NCBI GenBank assembly: GCA_021521415.1
Contig: JAIQDT010000188.1
Coordinates: 496,001 to 560,000, forward strand
Reading direction: 5' to 3'
Source of the DNA: Bidens hawaiensis
Taxonomy: Eukaryota > Streptophyta > Magnoliopsida > Asterales > Asteraceae
Length of the DNA stretch: 64,000 bases
Shown here: positions 46,474-59,824 of the stretch, piece after piece
How the letters are laid out: every line of letters starts with the position of its first letter
How positions within the stretch are numbered: position 1 is the stretch's first letter
Position numbers and translations under genes: made by a program
Notes under the pieces: generated by a model
The model's database searches: none
Seen by the model: only the letters and a program-made list of their open reading frames with translations
What the model was told of the DNA's origin: nothing

Positions 46474-47630
46474 TGTAAGGCCCCGTTCCCGGTAGCCCTA
46501 CTTTAGCGTCAGATTTACTCATAAACACAGTTCTACACATCGGAGTTAATTAAAACTTTCGTGGAAACGTTAACTTCAATCATTCGTTACGAAATATACA
46601 ACTTGTCTTTAAAAACGTAACATAGTACATCAAATTTAAAACATCATTTCTTCCATCTTTAGATGCCAGCCGCTCAATCCACGTCATGTGCCATCCTCAT
46701 GCTAGTTCTTTAATCTGCTCACCTGCATGCATACTAAAAGTCAGCTACGCTGAGTGAGTTCTAGTTAACCAAGCAACTGACCATACAACTATTACATGCA
46801 TTATATACGTATCCGAAGACACATAGTCCACTGTCTAACCTGTTCACCTTACCGCTTACCCACTTAACTGCCCCTTACATCTTAGCCACTTGTTTATGGA
46901 AGCATATAGAGGCTTGCCCTCCCACGCACTCATGTTATGCCACTTAATAATGAAGGCATGGATAGGCATACCCTACCACGCACTCACGTTGTGCTACTTT
47001 AATAACGAAGGCACGCATAGGCTTACCCTACCACGTACTATCGTCATGCCACTAACACCCTTACTAGAGCCTTGCCGCTTTTATCACACTCTACCTCTAC
47101 TTATCTACAACACACTTTCTATCATTACATCATTTATATAATAAGCAAGTTACATCATAACATTTACACACACTAATAACCACTTGGAGATCACTCTCCT
47201 TGGCGATACGTGCAATATCCGAAGATTGTTCACGCACCGACAAGCATTACTTTCCTTTTCTACACGTGCAATATCCGAAGATCGTTCACGCATCGACATA
47301 CATCCATTTATAACATCTATATATATTTCATATCAAACATTATAGCGTACACTTACACTTAAGGTAAGTGTATTCACACTTCACATCGAGTATGCACACA
47401 GCCGCGAAAACATAACAAGGAAGTGGGACTAGAGACTCACCTGAATGCGGTTGCATTCACCGTTAATAGTTATTCCCTTCTTTAGCTGTGCGCGACTAAC
47501 TGTATAACAATTACACATATCAATTAACTACCACTACCCATATCGCGTTTCTAGTCTAATTATAACCCTCAACGAACGGGGGTCCGGGGGTTAAGAACCG
47601 TAACTGCAATTAAGTCTTATGTATATATAT
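46474..47630 (-). mobile_element. Truncated LTR of the GGGGCCTTACA-ended family
   Basis: Homologous to the solo LTRs at 12 and 61008 from TGTAAGGCCCCG through TGCATGCATACTAAAAGTCA, the CACTTAAGGTAAGTG block and ACGGGGGTCCGGG (47576-47590). Similarity ends near 47600 without the TGTTACA terminus. GGGTGGC occurs at both 46467-46473 and 47631-47637, which may be a target duplication or chance. Confidence 0.7.
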
Positions 47631-47637
47631 GGGTGGC

Positions 47638-49569
47638 ATGCAATAACAAAGAACTAGAGTATTCAATGACTTTTATACATGAGAAGTAGAAACATTATGA
47701 TGACATTTAGCTTTTTGTTAATCATGATGAGCGACCAGCTTATTTTACTTGGACGACACACTTTTTGTCCATTAACATAACATAATTCTTTCGTTAGACT
47801 ATAATATAATTTACAGGCTCGTCGCTTGTCGATTGTCAATTGTCATCATGGATTTGTGAGTTGTGTCGATGAAAAAAAAATCAAAAAGACCACTTAATTA
47901 TTAAATTGTACCTTGATAATGACACTCACAATTTTATAAATTCCATATTTTTGCATGAAATTTTGAAGACGTCCTCTCCAAAAATGCCAAGAGACAATAA
48001 CACCCTTAAACGTTGTAGGCTCAAAAATGGGATAGGATGACCATGTTCTAACTTTTAACTAGTTTGATATTTACAAAATGACTTTTGGCCTAGTGGTACC
48101 AAAATGTTGGCTAAAGTTTTGCTTTTACAACGTGTGAGATTTCAAGTTTCATTGTTGTTAACTAAATGTGTAATTTAGGATTACTATTAAAGAGTATATG
48201 AATTGATATTTCATATTTTCTAATCTAGTTTAATATTTAATTAGCAATTTTGAAACTTGATTACTATTTTACAAAGTTGTTTTTATTAATATTCTCGAAA
48301 GAATATATGTGGTACAAAGTTCTTTATTTCTTTTAACTAGTATTCAGACCCTCCGCATTGTGGGGGGTTGGGTAAAACCGTAATAGGATCTCAAATCTTG
48401 TGACCAAAACCCAAATCATAAAAGATAATGCTTTAGTAGTTTAAACGCAAAAAAAATCATTAAAACTCATTACAGGAGCTAGTTATAAAAGAAACAAATC
48501 GGAAGGGATTAAAAGAAGCCAAGGAAGCTCGCTTGCTGATTGCTTTCATGTTTTTGCCTGCAATAACCGACAAATCATGTTTATCTTCTTGAAATTTACT
48601 TAGAATGCAACTAATATAAACTAAAAAGATACAAATTCCGTTGAGTTTACCTTGATTATGATGTTAAAAAGCCACACCAATGCTTGTTAGACTCTTTCCA
48701 TGACCCTCTAGCAGGTCTTTCATTAAAAAACACAATTTCCTAAATTCGCTTCAAGTAGGTACCTAGGTTTCGAATTGGAATCAAGAATAAGTACATTACA
48801 TACAAAAAAAATTCAAGTCTGACTCCTAAGATATTATTCAATTTGAAGAATAATTTTTTTCTAATTTTACTTAATCAAGTATAAATGAATTCAAGTATTT
48901 GTAATTTTTATCATACCTTAGCTAACATATAGCAAATTTAGTTGCCACCTCAACTTATCATATAATTTTTTTTCTACCGGATAAATTTATGTAGTGACAA
49001 AGATCTATTTTATTATTAAGCACAGATGTTGCAAATTTGCTAAGTGTCTTTCGCATTTCTAGGTCGTAACTAGACAAATATGCACTTGGAATCTAAGTTG
49101 GCGAAAGTTTGCCTTAAGCCTTTCTTAATCACCCCAACTGATCCCTTATATGTTTATTTGTCCGAGTTTCATATCCTCTTAAGAACCTGCAATTTCACAT
49201 AAAAGTGGTTCAGTCATCCAGTCTACTACACATAGATAAGAATAAACCTGCAATTTCTCAACTCTTTATTTTTTTCATTAATGAAATTAATTTTTTGGGT
49301 CTTTTTTAGTTGAGATTATTATTACTCAACCACATCAATATGTTTTAAAGGTATTTTGTATCAAAATCCCAAAAAAGAACCAAAGTAACAGTATCTTGTT
49401 AGTTATTGCAGTTTGGCCCTAAAATTCATAAGAGCTTATATCATGGTAAGATGACATTACCCATCTGTGTATGTTGGCTGATTGGTCTCCCGCTACCTAG
49501 TGTTCCAAAATGGAATCCTTCAATAGTCGCAAGCGGAGCACATACAGGGGGAAACGCAACTGTCTTACT
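47638..49569. other. Intergenic DNA with SINE-like and Helitron-like signals
   Basis: A TTGGCCTAGTGGTACC word at 48087-48102, followed by GATTTCAAGTTTC near 48139-48151, resembles A and B boxes of a SINE. At 48336-48372 the minus strand ends in a GC-rich hairpin (CCCCCCAC-AAT-GCGGAGGG) and CTAGT followed by T, the pattern of a Helitron 3' terminus. No coding region is seen. Confidence 0.4.
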
Positions 49570-51112
49570 TGTAACACCACGTAAATTACTCATATAGATT
49601 TAAGCCAATAATGTCAATCCCAAAAGTATAGGGACATAAAATAGGAATTCTGAAAATTTCATGCCATCGCGATACGCGACGGGATAACTATAAACCCATC
49701 GCGTAACACAATGGACTTGCACGTAAAACGATGTTAGGGCGGCTTCACGATACGCGATTGCTAAATCAATAGGACCATCGCGATGCGCGATACCTATGTT
49801 AAGTAATCAGGTACATGTGCCCAACCACGTGGCACGTTTTGACAGGCCACGTGTACCACGTGGCTTAGCGGTGTAAATTGCGGCGTCGCGCTACGCGGCG
49901 GGGTTAAAAGAAACCCATTGCATATCGCGACAGGTTGCAAAATATGCCTATAAAAGGGGTGACGGGCATTGAGGCAATCTCATCCCAAAACACTCTCAAT
50001 TTTCACAATTTTCATAGAGTCAACCTAGGAAGCATGCCCAATTGATACGACGAGCATGTAGTAAACTGTAAGGGGGATATCACTAGTAGTGAGTTTTGTG
50101 CCTAAGGAAAAGTAATTCGTATAAATCACAATCAACCACTAGATTTTCACCCGTTTACTTACCTGGAGAAATTTACCAACGTGTTAGAACCTATTAAGCC
50201 AAAGCATGCTATATCAAACGTCACATAAAACAAAAGTGCCTTCATTCACAAACAAAATTAGAAATTTATCAAGGTTAAGCTTAAGAGCAATAGCTTAATC
50301 AAGAAACACCATTCAAATATTTATACAAACCTATTTATGTATAGGTTAATATCATTCTCATTCACAGTCAAGGTTTTCAAACGCACACCGACGTTACAGG
50401 TGAATACGTTAAACCTTTACAAACAGTCAAAACATATTTACACTCTATAAGATGAATGGGTTAGTTATCTTAAAGATCAGTCAATGTTTACATAAGATTA
50501 CGTGATCTTTAAAACGTTATAATACAAAATAGAAAATAAAAGAAACTCAGACCGATTACACATGTGTCTGGATCCATACATAACTGTTCAGCCTAAACAT
50601 TCAAAGGCTAAGTGGCCACGGGCTAACAATCATAATTAGTTCTCCATTAGAGGCTACGTGGCTCGGGGAACACTTTTATTAGTGTAGGGTAGTGGCACAA
50701 ATCCCAAGAATGAAATACTTCTTGCTGAGCCTATACAGAAAACTATATATGTATTGTAACTGTACTTTCAACATTTTTAGAGTCATACGTGTTTTCCAAC
50801 ACATAGCTAACGTATTTTCCCATCCATTGCAGGTAACTAAGTATTAGTAAGCAATAAAAAGGATTGGAGTCATCATGCAGATATAAGCGCGTTACAAGAT
50901 GGTTTAGTTTTTGATAATGAAATCCTTGTAATATAAACAAGTGTTTTGTAAACGAATACTTGGGTATTTAATTTCCAAGTAAATTGTCAATGTAAATTAA
51001 TATTTTAATCAATCTAAAGTCTTCCGCTAAAATCAACCCTATACTCCGATATATATACAAAACAGGTACCAACTATTGGTCACACTCTTAGGCCCTAAGT
51101 TGGGGTGTGACA
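49570..51112 (+). repeat. 5' LTR of the Gypsy element
   Basis: 1543 bp, ending TGTGACA directly before the primer-binding site. Compared with the 3' LTR it lacks about 290 bp at 50056 (present at about 58160-58455), with ACGAGC/ACGGGC microhomology at the junction. CGCG hairpins, partly decayed, lie at 49663-49800. Confidence 0.9.
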
Positions 51113-51115
51113 GGT

Positions 51116-51128
51116 TGGTATCAAAGCC
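51116..51128 (+). other. Primer-binding site of the Gypsy element
   Basis: TGGTATCAAAGCC, three bases after the LTR end. It matches the initiator Met tRNA type with one difference (AAAG for AGAG). Confidence 0.85.
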
Positions 51129-51249
51129 GTCAGTTTCAGCGAATTAGGTATTAAAACATTAGTACCTAAGCTTTAACCTTAAAGTTATTATTATTACTTC
51201 GTAGGGATAAGATAGGATTGATAATCTTCCTATCCATAAATCTAACTAG

Positions 51250-52918
51250 GTGCAGATGCCTTACATAAATTATCTTGGACATAGACGTCGAGTAGCCATT
51301 CAATCTAAGCCAACACCTATTCGCAAACCATCTGACATGGCGAGCAACAATAGTTATTATATTGACTTCTTTGGTCAAAACCAACCGATAGTTCCAATGC
51401 TACCCTATGGGAGTCAACCAGTCTATCTCCCAGGAAGCCAACAAATGTCAATTAAATATCCGATGATACTACCGAAAACATTCCCCAATATAATCCATCG
51501 GAAATTCCACCGTATTACCCTTAAGAAGAACTTGAAGTTCAAAGTAAGATCAAATAGGAGACTAGCTCTGAATCATCAAGCTGAATGGATTGTCATTCCG
51601 ATCAAAGCAAGTGGAATTTTGGATCACCACCACCAAATTACCAATACCAGGCTCCCCAACCTATAGCAGGACCTAATCGGAAACCAAATATGGGGGTTAC
51701 TATGCCCTATGAGAAGATATAATTTCAAATGCCGATCAATAATCCCTCAGAAACTGAGAAATAACCCAAAGAAGAAGATGAGAATGAAAATCCTCATTTT
51801 CCACCATATGTAGGGCCAATACCTACAATTTCCGAACAAGCTAAGGAAATACGTAGGGGTGTTCAATACCGGATATCCGAAGTTTTGGATATCCGAAATT
51901 CAGATATCCGGACCTTTGGGATAATGGATTTCACTATCCGAATCCGAATCCGAAATTTCAGATATCCGAAGTTCGGATAGTGGATCGGATATCCGAAAAT
52001 ATGAAGAAAAAACTATTTTAAAATAAACTAAACGTATTTTAAAAATTAACATAAAACATTTCAAGATCCAAAATTTCAATCCAACAAACCAAACAAAAAT
52101 TGTTCAAATTACAAAAAAACAAGCAAATAACACATGGTGAGACGATTGATGAGGGCTGTGGTGGTGACTCTTGACGAACTGACAAGACTGTGGTGATTGG
52201 TGATGGCTGCTGACGGCCTGGTGACAACGGTGAGAAGAGGGTCGGAGGTGGTGAGCCGTGACAGACTGATGGTGAGATGACGGAAGGTGGAGCTGCTACA
52301 GACATGTTGGAGTGTTGGTTGTGGATACTTGTGATTATAGTGGAAGACTAGAAGTGGAAGAAATAAGAGAATAGAGATGGGAGGCTGGAGGCTATAGATT
52401 TGAAATAGGAATTAGGGTTTTAACTCTTAATAGTTGATATATAAACTAATATTTAAATATATTAAATTTAATATATCGGATAGTTCGGATATCCGAACTA
52501 TCCGAAATATCTCAAAATTAATATCCAAATCCGAATCTGAATTTTCGGATATCCGGGATTCGGATATCCGAATTTTCGGATAATTCGGATTTGGATTTTT
52601 GGATATTTCGAATTCGGATTCGGATTTTTTTGAACACCCCTAGAAATACGAGATGAAGCTAACCATATCGAGGGATTTTATACTAATAATATTCCCGATG
52701 AGGAAATGCACGCTTATGTTGCAAATTCACATTTGTACCCATGGGAGAATGCATATCTCTTCCCAGCTGCATCTGCACCTACGGGATATCCTAACCCACC
52801 AAATGCGGTGATGGATAAGCTGAGGAATGATATAGTGTACAAGAAGAAAGTAGGAAAGAAAAGTATCAAGAAGTGTAACAAAATGAAACATCTTGTTAAG
52901 AAATGGGTTAAAGATTAA
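51250..52918 (+). pseudogene. Extra ORF between primer-binding site and gag, broken
   Basis: A frame opens MPYINYLGHRRR at 51256 and runs to 51666, rich in Pro, Tyr, Asn and Gln. A frame shift follows, then PPYVGPIPTISEQAKEI up to 51853. There a hAT-type MITE is inserted. Omitting the MITE and one 8-bp duplication joins the frame directly to RDEANH, continuing through MHAYVANSHLYPWENAY to the stop at 52918 with a Lys-rich end. The ancestral product would have been near 290 residues. I do not recognise it. An ORF upstream of gag is known in Ogre/Tat Gypsy elements, but this element looks like a chromovirus. Confidence 0.6.
51854..52642. mobile_element. hAT-type MITE
   Basis: The 789-bp unit starts TAGGGGTGTTCAA and ends TTGAACACCCCTA (perfect inverted ends), with an exact 8-bp target duplication GAAATACG at 51846-51853 and 52643-52650. 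Subterminal arrays of GGATATCCGAA words lie at both ends. No transposase. An 8-bp duplication and TAGGGGTG ends fit hAT. Confidence 0.92.
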
Positions 52919-53034
52919 AGATAGTTATTAAGAACTGTTGTTTGATGTTGTACTTTCCCTCTTGTACCATAAATAATGTAATATAAGACAGCGTGTTTCC
53001 TTTGAATTAAAACATTGTCTTCTTTATTTACAGT

Positions 53035-54165
53035 ATGTCTGGAAAAGGAAAGGCTAAAAGTGATCCTGAAATCCAAGTAAACGACAAAGAAAAGTCTGTA
53101 GAAGAGAATATTCAAGCGATAACAAATGAATATGTTCTTGATATTCGTGATCTAATTAAAGAAGCCGTAAATCCACTCTATGAACTTATGAAAAATGATC
53201 CAAGTAGAACTGCTTCTCATTCTAACAAAAGAATTAGTCGAAGTAGAAGTGAAACAGTAAATTCAATAAAAGAAACTAAAAGAGAAACCAAGAAGAAAGA
53301 AAGTAATAAGAAGAAATCAGAGAAGAAGAAAGAAGAAAGTGCTCAAAACTCGACTGCTGAAAACGAGCTTCGTGATAAAACTAAGAAACTCAAAATCCAG
53401 GAAGGTTGTGATTTCAAAATTTTTAAAGTTTACAACTAAAAAGAATTTCATGGGGACAAAGGATTAATTGTTACTCTCTGATGGTTGGAGGAAATGGAAT
53501 CCATTGTATTGATAAGCAAATGTACTGAAATGGAGAAAGTTCACTATACCTCCCAAATGTTCAAGGGAGAGGCATTGGAATGGTGGAATACCCTAATTGA
53601 GGTTAAGGGTAGAGAAAACTTGTATAACCTCGAGTGGAAAACGTTCAAGGAAATGATATTGAAAACGTTTTGTCCGATTCATGAAGTAGACCAGATCCAA
53701 ACAATATTATGGAACCACAAAGTTGTAGGAACAAATATTAAGAAATACAACACAAAATTCCTTGAATATTGTAGGGTTATTCCACACTTAGTCACTCCCG
53801 AATTCAATAAAGTGACTCGTTACATCTACAGACTACCCCTAGAAATACGTGATCTAGTCCATTCACATATGCCATCCACAATAGAATCTTCCATGGAGTT
53901 GGCTGGGTATTTGATGGATGGGGTGATCCGGAATAGAGACGAGAAGAAGAACAATGAAGGGAAACCGTCTGTTGGAGGAAAGACAAAGAAAGTAGAAAAG
54001 AAAAAGGATGGAACGTTTATGTATACCTGTCGGATTTGCAAAACATGTGGAAGAAGGCACTATGGGAGGTGCCAAAGACCCTTAAGTACTATCACTTGCA
54101 ACTTCTGTAAGAAGACGAGTCATGTTGAAGCTGACTATAAAAGAAAAAACTGTGGTATGTTTTGA
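53035..54165 (+). pseudogene. Gypsy gag, broken
   Basis: The frame 53035-53439 starts MSGKGKAKSD and becomes Lys/Glu/Ser-rich. After stops around 53440-53482 the frame 53485-54165 carries the Retrotrans_gag core (FKGEALEWWNTLIE, TFCPIHEVDQIQ) and a Cys-rich end. The knuckle CFDCGEKGQFSIEC lies in the next frame (54122-54403). Confidence 0.82.
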
Positions 54166-54658
54166 TTGTGGAGAAAAAGGGCAATTTAGTATTGAGTGTC
54201 CGAAAAAGAAACCAACAGCAGCAACAGTAGGTGCAAGCGGTAGTGGTGTCAAGACTGATGCCAAGAAAGGTAATACGCGAGTCTTCTTGCTCGACACTCA
54301 GAAGGCTGCGGACATACCAGACGTGGTCCCCGGTACGTTTCCTATCAATAACATTTATGCTAGAGTTTTGTTTGACTCAGGTGTGCTAACCAGAGTTTTA
54401 TAGATTATACATTTTATAGTCTATTAAATGAACCTCTAGTTAAGTTAGATAATTATTATGAGGTAGAAACTGCTGATGGAAATTCGATTAGAATAACCGA
54501 GGCTTTAAGTAATGCAACAATTTCTTTTGCCGATCACGCCACACATGTACGATTGTTACCCATGACAATGGCAAGTTTTGATGTAGTTTTAGGTATGGAT
54601 TGGTTATCAAATAATCAAGTTTGTATCCTATGTAATGATAAGGCAATAGATATCTAAA
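54122..54658 (+). pseudogene. Gypsy zinc knuckle and protease, broken
   Basis: The first frame contains the knuckle and ARVLFDSG, the start of the aspartic protease active site. It then shifts near 54385. The remainder (VVLGMDWL, 54593-54603) is readable in another frame up to a stop at 54655-54657. Confidence 0.75.
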
Positions 54659-54708
54659 CACCCAATAACAAAACCATTCGGCTAACTGGAGATAAAGAAG
54701 CGGGGAAA

Positions 54709-56200
54709 GTGGGAATAATTTCCAAAATAAAAGCAAGTCGTTGCTTAGGTAAGAGGTGCCTCACATTCATGGCCAATGAAATCAAGGAACCCGAACCCAA
54801 GAAGATGGAAGAAGTACCAATTGCTTCTAAATTCAAGGATGTGTTTCACGATGAGCTACCAGGAGTCCCACCTGATAGAGAAGTTGAGTTTAGGATTGAT
54901 CTAATACCCGGAACGACACCTATCGCCAAATCTCCTTACAGATTAGCACCCACCGAAAGGAAGGAATTGAAGAAACAATTGGATGAGCTGTTGGAAAAAG
55001 GATTTATACGACCAAGTTCGTCACCTTGGGGAGCTCTGATTTCATTTGTTTAAAACAAAGATGGATCGATGAGAATGTGTATAGATTATCGTGAGCTAAA
55101 CAAGGTAACAATCAAGAACAGGTACCCTTTGCCAAGGATTAATGATATGTTTGACCAGCTTCAAGGAGCAAGTTATTTTTTCCAAAATTGATCTTAGATC
55201 AGGGTATCATCAGTTGAAATTACAAGAAGAAGATATACCAAAGAAGGAATTTAGAACCCAATATGGACATTATGAGTTCACAGTTACGCCTTTTGGACTC
55301 ACTAATGCTCCGACAGCTTTAATGGACATGATGAATCTTATTTGCAAACCACACTTGAATAAATTTGTTATCGTATTCATTGATGCCATTCTTATTTATT
55401 CCATGTCCAAGGAAAATCATCAAGTTCATCTCAAAATCATACTTGAAACCTTAAGAAAAGAGAAATTGTACTCCAAATTCTCTAAGTGTGAATTTTGGTT
55501 ACTGGAAATTCAATTTCTTGGTCATATTGTAAACGAGAAAGGTCTCCAAGTAGATCTAGCAATGATTGAAGCCATTACCAACTGGAAAAAACCCAAGACA
55601 CTGACTCAAGTTAGAAGCTTTCTAGGATTAGCCGGATACTACCGAAGATTCATTCAAGACTTTTCTAGAATAGTTGTACCATTAACCTCACTTACCAAGA
55701 AATTAGCTAAGTTCGAATGGGGACCAAAACAAAAGAAGCATTTGAGACTCTTAAATAAAAGTTAACTAATGCACCTATCTTGGCTTTGCCAGACGGATTA
55801 GATAACTTCATCATACACTGTGATGTTTCACACACGGGAATGGGATGTGTCTTAATGTAAGGAAAGAAAGTTATTGCATATGCTTCTATACAATTAAAGA
55901 TTCATGAAAAGAATTACACCACACATGACCTCGAATTGGGCACTATAATTTTGGCATTGAAATTATGGTGACAATATCTGTATGGTGTTAAATTCAAAAT
56001 ATACATGGATCACAAAAGTTTAAAGCATATTTTTGATCATAAAGAGTTGAATACGAGACAAATACGTTGGATGGAAACTGCAACGGCTACGATTGTGAGA
56101 TCGTATATCATGAAGGAAAAGACAACATAGTGGCTGACGCTTTAAGTAGAAAAGAGCATGATAAGCCAAAAAGAGTCTGAGCTCTTAGACTTGAACTTAA
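54709..56200 (+). pseudogene. Gypsy reverse transcriptase and RNase H, catalytic Asp changed
   Basis: The RT N-terminus is at 54709-55053 (DELPGVPP, KGFIRPSSSPWG). A TAA (55051-55053) and a 1-bp shift near 55180 separate it from the palm, 55142-55765. The palm carries [12 protein letters not shown] and, at the catalytic site, FIDAILIY instead of the usual FIDDILIY, so one metal-binding Asp is lost. RNase H (about 55790-56200) is readable only with several stops. Confidence 0.85.
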
Positions 56201-56348
56201 AGTTGACCTGAACAATCAAAATAAAGAAGCTCAGAAATTGGCACTGGTGAAAGGAAATATTAACGCCGAAAAATAAAATGGTACCATTGATTAGTTAGTG
56301 AAAGGAAATGATGAGATACTTAGACTTGGTACAAGGATTTGAGTACCT

Positions 56349-57634
56349 ATGATTGGAAATTTAAGAAAAAAGATTCTTGAAGAAGCTCATAAGTCCAAAT
56401 ACATGATGCATCCGGGTGGCGACAACATGTATCACAACCTAAAAGGCGATTATTGGTGGATTGGTATGAAAAAGGATATTGCTTTATATGTTGCCAAATG
56501 CCTGACGTGTTCTAAGGTGAAGGCTGAGCATCAAAAGCCGTTAGGATTATTACAACAACCAGAAATACCAATATGGAAATGGCTTATGATAACCATGGAT
56601 TTCATTATGAAGTTACCCAGCACTTCTTGTCAAAATGATTCAATCTGGGTTATTATTGATAGACTTACCAAGTTTGCTGATTTCATTCCAATACAAGAAT
56701 CATTCAGCATGGATAAGTTAGCACAACTGTACGTAGAAAATATAGTATCCTTACATGGTGTGCCACTATCCATTATCTCTGATAGATATAGTCGTTTTAC
56801 TTCAAATTTTTGGACAAGCTTTCAAAAAGCAATGGGGACACAATTGAATCTAAGTACCGCGTATCATCCCCAAACATATGGACAAAGTGAACGCACAATT
56901 CAAACCCTAGAGGATATGCTTCGTGCCTATGTATTTGATTTAGGAGGAAGTTGGGATACTCATCTATCTCTAATGGAACTATCGTACAATAATAATTATC
57001 ATACGAGTATCCAAATGGCACCATTTGAAGCACTGTATGGAAGGAAATGTTTAACACCTGTATGTTGGTCTGAGACAGGTGATAACTAGTTGTCAGGACC
57101 CGAGATTGTTCAAAGAACCACCGATCAAGTAACACAAATTCGTGAACGATTGAAAGCAGCAAGGGATAGGCAGAAAAGCTATGCGGACATCTGCCGTAAG
57201 CCCTTAGAATTCAAAGAATGAGATAGAGTACTACTCAAAGTGTCACCTTGGAAAGGTGTAGTACGATTTGGAAAGAAAGGGAAATTGAGTACACGTTTTG
57301 TTGGACCACTCAAAATACTTGAACGGATAGGGTCAGTTACTTACCGACTGAAGTTACCCGAGGAAATGAAGGGCATTCACGATGTGTTTCACGTATCTAA
57401 TCTACGTAAGTGTTTAGCTGATAAAACTCTAACAATGCCTTAGAAGGACGTTAAAATCAGTGACAAACTTAAGTTTGTAGAACAACCAATTCAAACCGAA
57501 AACAGCATGATCAAGTTCTTCAAATGCAAGCGACTCAAGCTAGTAAAACTCAAATGGGATTCTAGACGAGGACCTGAGTATACGTGGGAACTCGTGCCAG
57601 AAATGAAGAAGAAGTATCCACATTTATTCCAATA
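56349..57634 (+). pseudogene. Gypsy integrase with chromodomain-like tail
   Basis: Frame 56349-57089 has the HHCC finger (ending CLTCSKVK) and the DDE core ([28 protein letters not shown]). The same frame continues past TAG at 57087-57089, TGA near 57219 and TAG at 57441-57443. It reaches LSTRFVGPLKILERIG (GPY/F-like) and a tail containing KWDSRRGPEYTWE, as in plant chromovirus chromodomains. The stops look like point nonsense changes. Confidence 0.85.
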
Positions 57635-57657
57635 AAATCTCGAGGATGAGACTATTC

Positions 57658-57672
57658 AAAAGGTGGGTAGGA
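57658..57672 (+). other. Polypurine tract of the Gypsy element
   Basis: AAAAGGTGGGTAGGA immediately before the 3' LTR start TGTAACACC at 57673. Confidence 0.8.
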
Positions 57673-58599
57673 TGTAACACCACGGAAATTACTCGTATAA
57701 ATTTAAGCCAATAATGTCAATTCCAAAAGTCTAGGGACATAAAATAGGAATTTTGACAATTTCATGCCATCGCGATACGCGACGGGATAACTATATACCC
57801 ACCGTGTAACACGATGGACTTGCACATAAAATGATGTTAGGGCATCTTTACAATACGCGATTGCTAAATCAATAGGACCATCGCGATACATGATACCCAT
57901 GTTAAGTAATCAGGTACACGTGTTCAACCACATGTCAACACGTGGCACATTTTGACAGACCACGTGTCACCACGTGGCTTGGCGGTGTAAATTGCGGTGT
58001 CGCGCTGTGCGACAGGTTTAAAAGAAACCAATCGTGTATCGCGACAGGTTGCAAAATCTGCCTATAAAATGGGGTAACGGGCATTGAGGCAATCTCATCC
58101 CAAAACACTCTCAATTTTCACATTGTCAACCTAGGAAAGCGTGCCCGATTTATACGACGAGCCAACATTTCGTTTTCTCGAAGTACGTGCAGGTATCTAA
58201 GTCCCAATAAAGTTATCAATCATTTAAACGAGCTTATATTATGATCCTACCCGTCAATCCGTTACTCTTATCTGGTTATTAGTATTCCAAATACACGCAT
58301 TAAGGTAGACATTATGTTTTAGTCATTTAAGTTATAGCTTAGACATTAAACGAGGCTATGGCCTTTAACCTTGAAAGTATTTTATAACATTCACAAAGAA
58401 TTTTTCATAAGTGTTATTTCTTTATGAAATAATGTTAACAAAGATATATTTTGACGGGCATGTAGTAATCTGTAAGAGGGATATCACTAGTAGTGAGTTT
58501 CTTGCCAATGGAAAAGTAATTCGTATAAATCCCAATCAACCGCGGGACCCGTTTACTTACCTGTATAAACTCACCAACGTGTTAGAACTTATTAAGCCA

Positions 58600-59206
58600 T
58601 GTAAGTCCCCGGTGTGATGGTGATCGATACGAGATCCGCACGATGTCTAGGAGTTCAGAATCCTCCTAGACTTGTTTATGATGTTGGAGACGAAGAACAC
58701 GATTACACACAAATAAACACACGAACGAAATAAACATATCTGCAGACCGCTTTATATATTAATCAAAACGCATTACATACCGAACGAGAAAAAAAATTGC
58801 GGCCGACCCGAGGTGAGCTCTACCTCGGGTCTGCCCACGCGACTCTCTCTATCTGTTTCTCTCTAAACAATAACAGCTACACAAATACTCTCACTTTTTC
58901 TAAACTCTAAACCCTAAACATGACACGCATATATATAGATAAACAAACTCGCGAGCTTGGGCTTGGGCTTGGGGCAATGGTGAAGTTGTTCTAACTTCAC
59001 CAATAGGTGATGTTGTCCTAACTTCACCAATAGGTGAAGTTGTCCTAACTTCACTTATGGCGAAGTTGGCTCCGTCCATAACTTCTCCCTAGTTGGTCAG
59101 AATTGCATAGCGACGGTCACAAAATGAACTAACAGACTCCCCCTTGACCGTTGCTCTTAATTCTAGCAAACACTAAAGATCATCTGTTACAAAACATGCA
59201 CGAACA
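58600..59206 (-). repeat. LTR of the non-autonomous Copia element
   Basis: 607 bp, closely matching 60143-60721. About 75 bp inside its lower-strand start is a second purine tract (complement of 59129-59142, GACTCCCCCTTGAC) resembling the PPT, as if the LTR boundary had shifted. Contains repeated GTGAAGTT/AACTTCAC words at 58980-59060. Confidence 0.9.
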
Positions 59207-59824
59207 GACACCCCCTTAACTGATGATCTTCTGTGTTCTTCTTCTGGTAGGACTCGATCTTCAAACATTGCACTGTGATCTTCAAGGTTGAACTTCACAT
59301 ATATATGCAACATCAATCATGTCCTCAACCAGCAGTGTCTGAATCTGTCTTGTAGCTTCACAAATCTACCAATCACCCGACGTCTTCCATATCAGATCTC
59401 CCCTTCAGTGTAAGCCCATCCAAATTATATCGATCGAGATCTTTGATCTGCATCCTGGTGCCTAATCAATCATCTCAACCATAACCGATTCGTAAGATAA
59501 GGTTCAATCTTCAACTACTCAACAGCAAATGATCAGTTTCATCACAAAACCACCTTGATAGAATCTAACACACTTGCCCTGTAATAATCATCAATAGCTT
59601 AACCAAGCCTCCATGATCTTTATTACCCGAGCATCTATGATCTCCAAAAATGTTATCACCAAATTTTTCCTCAATAATCCTCTTTTCATATGAATGACAT
59701 ATGAAAATTTTCGTTCAAGAAAATTTCCCGATTTTTTTTTGGGAATACCGTATCTTGAACGTCGGAAGAAAGGAAAACATATCATTAGTCTGACCTTCGC
59801 ATATCAAAAGTCTGACCTACGGGT

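Noticed and set aside
46467..47637. GGGTGGC direct repeat as target duplication of the third LTR copy
   Set aside because: The right end lacks the family terminus, and GGTGG-type words are common nearby; possible but not supported.
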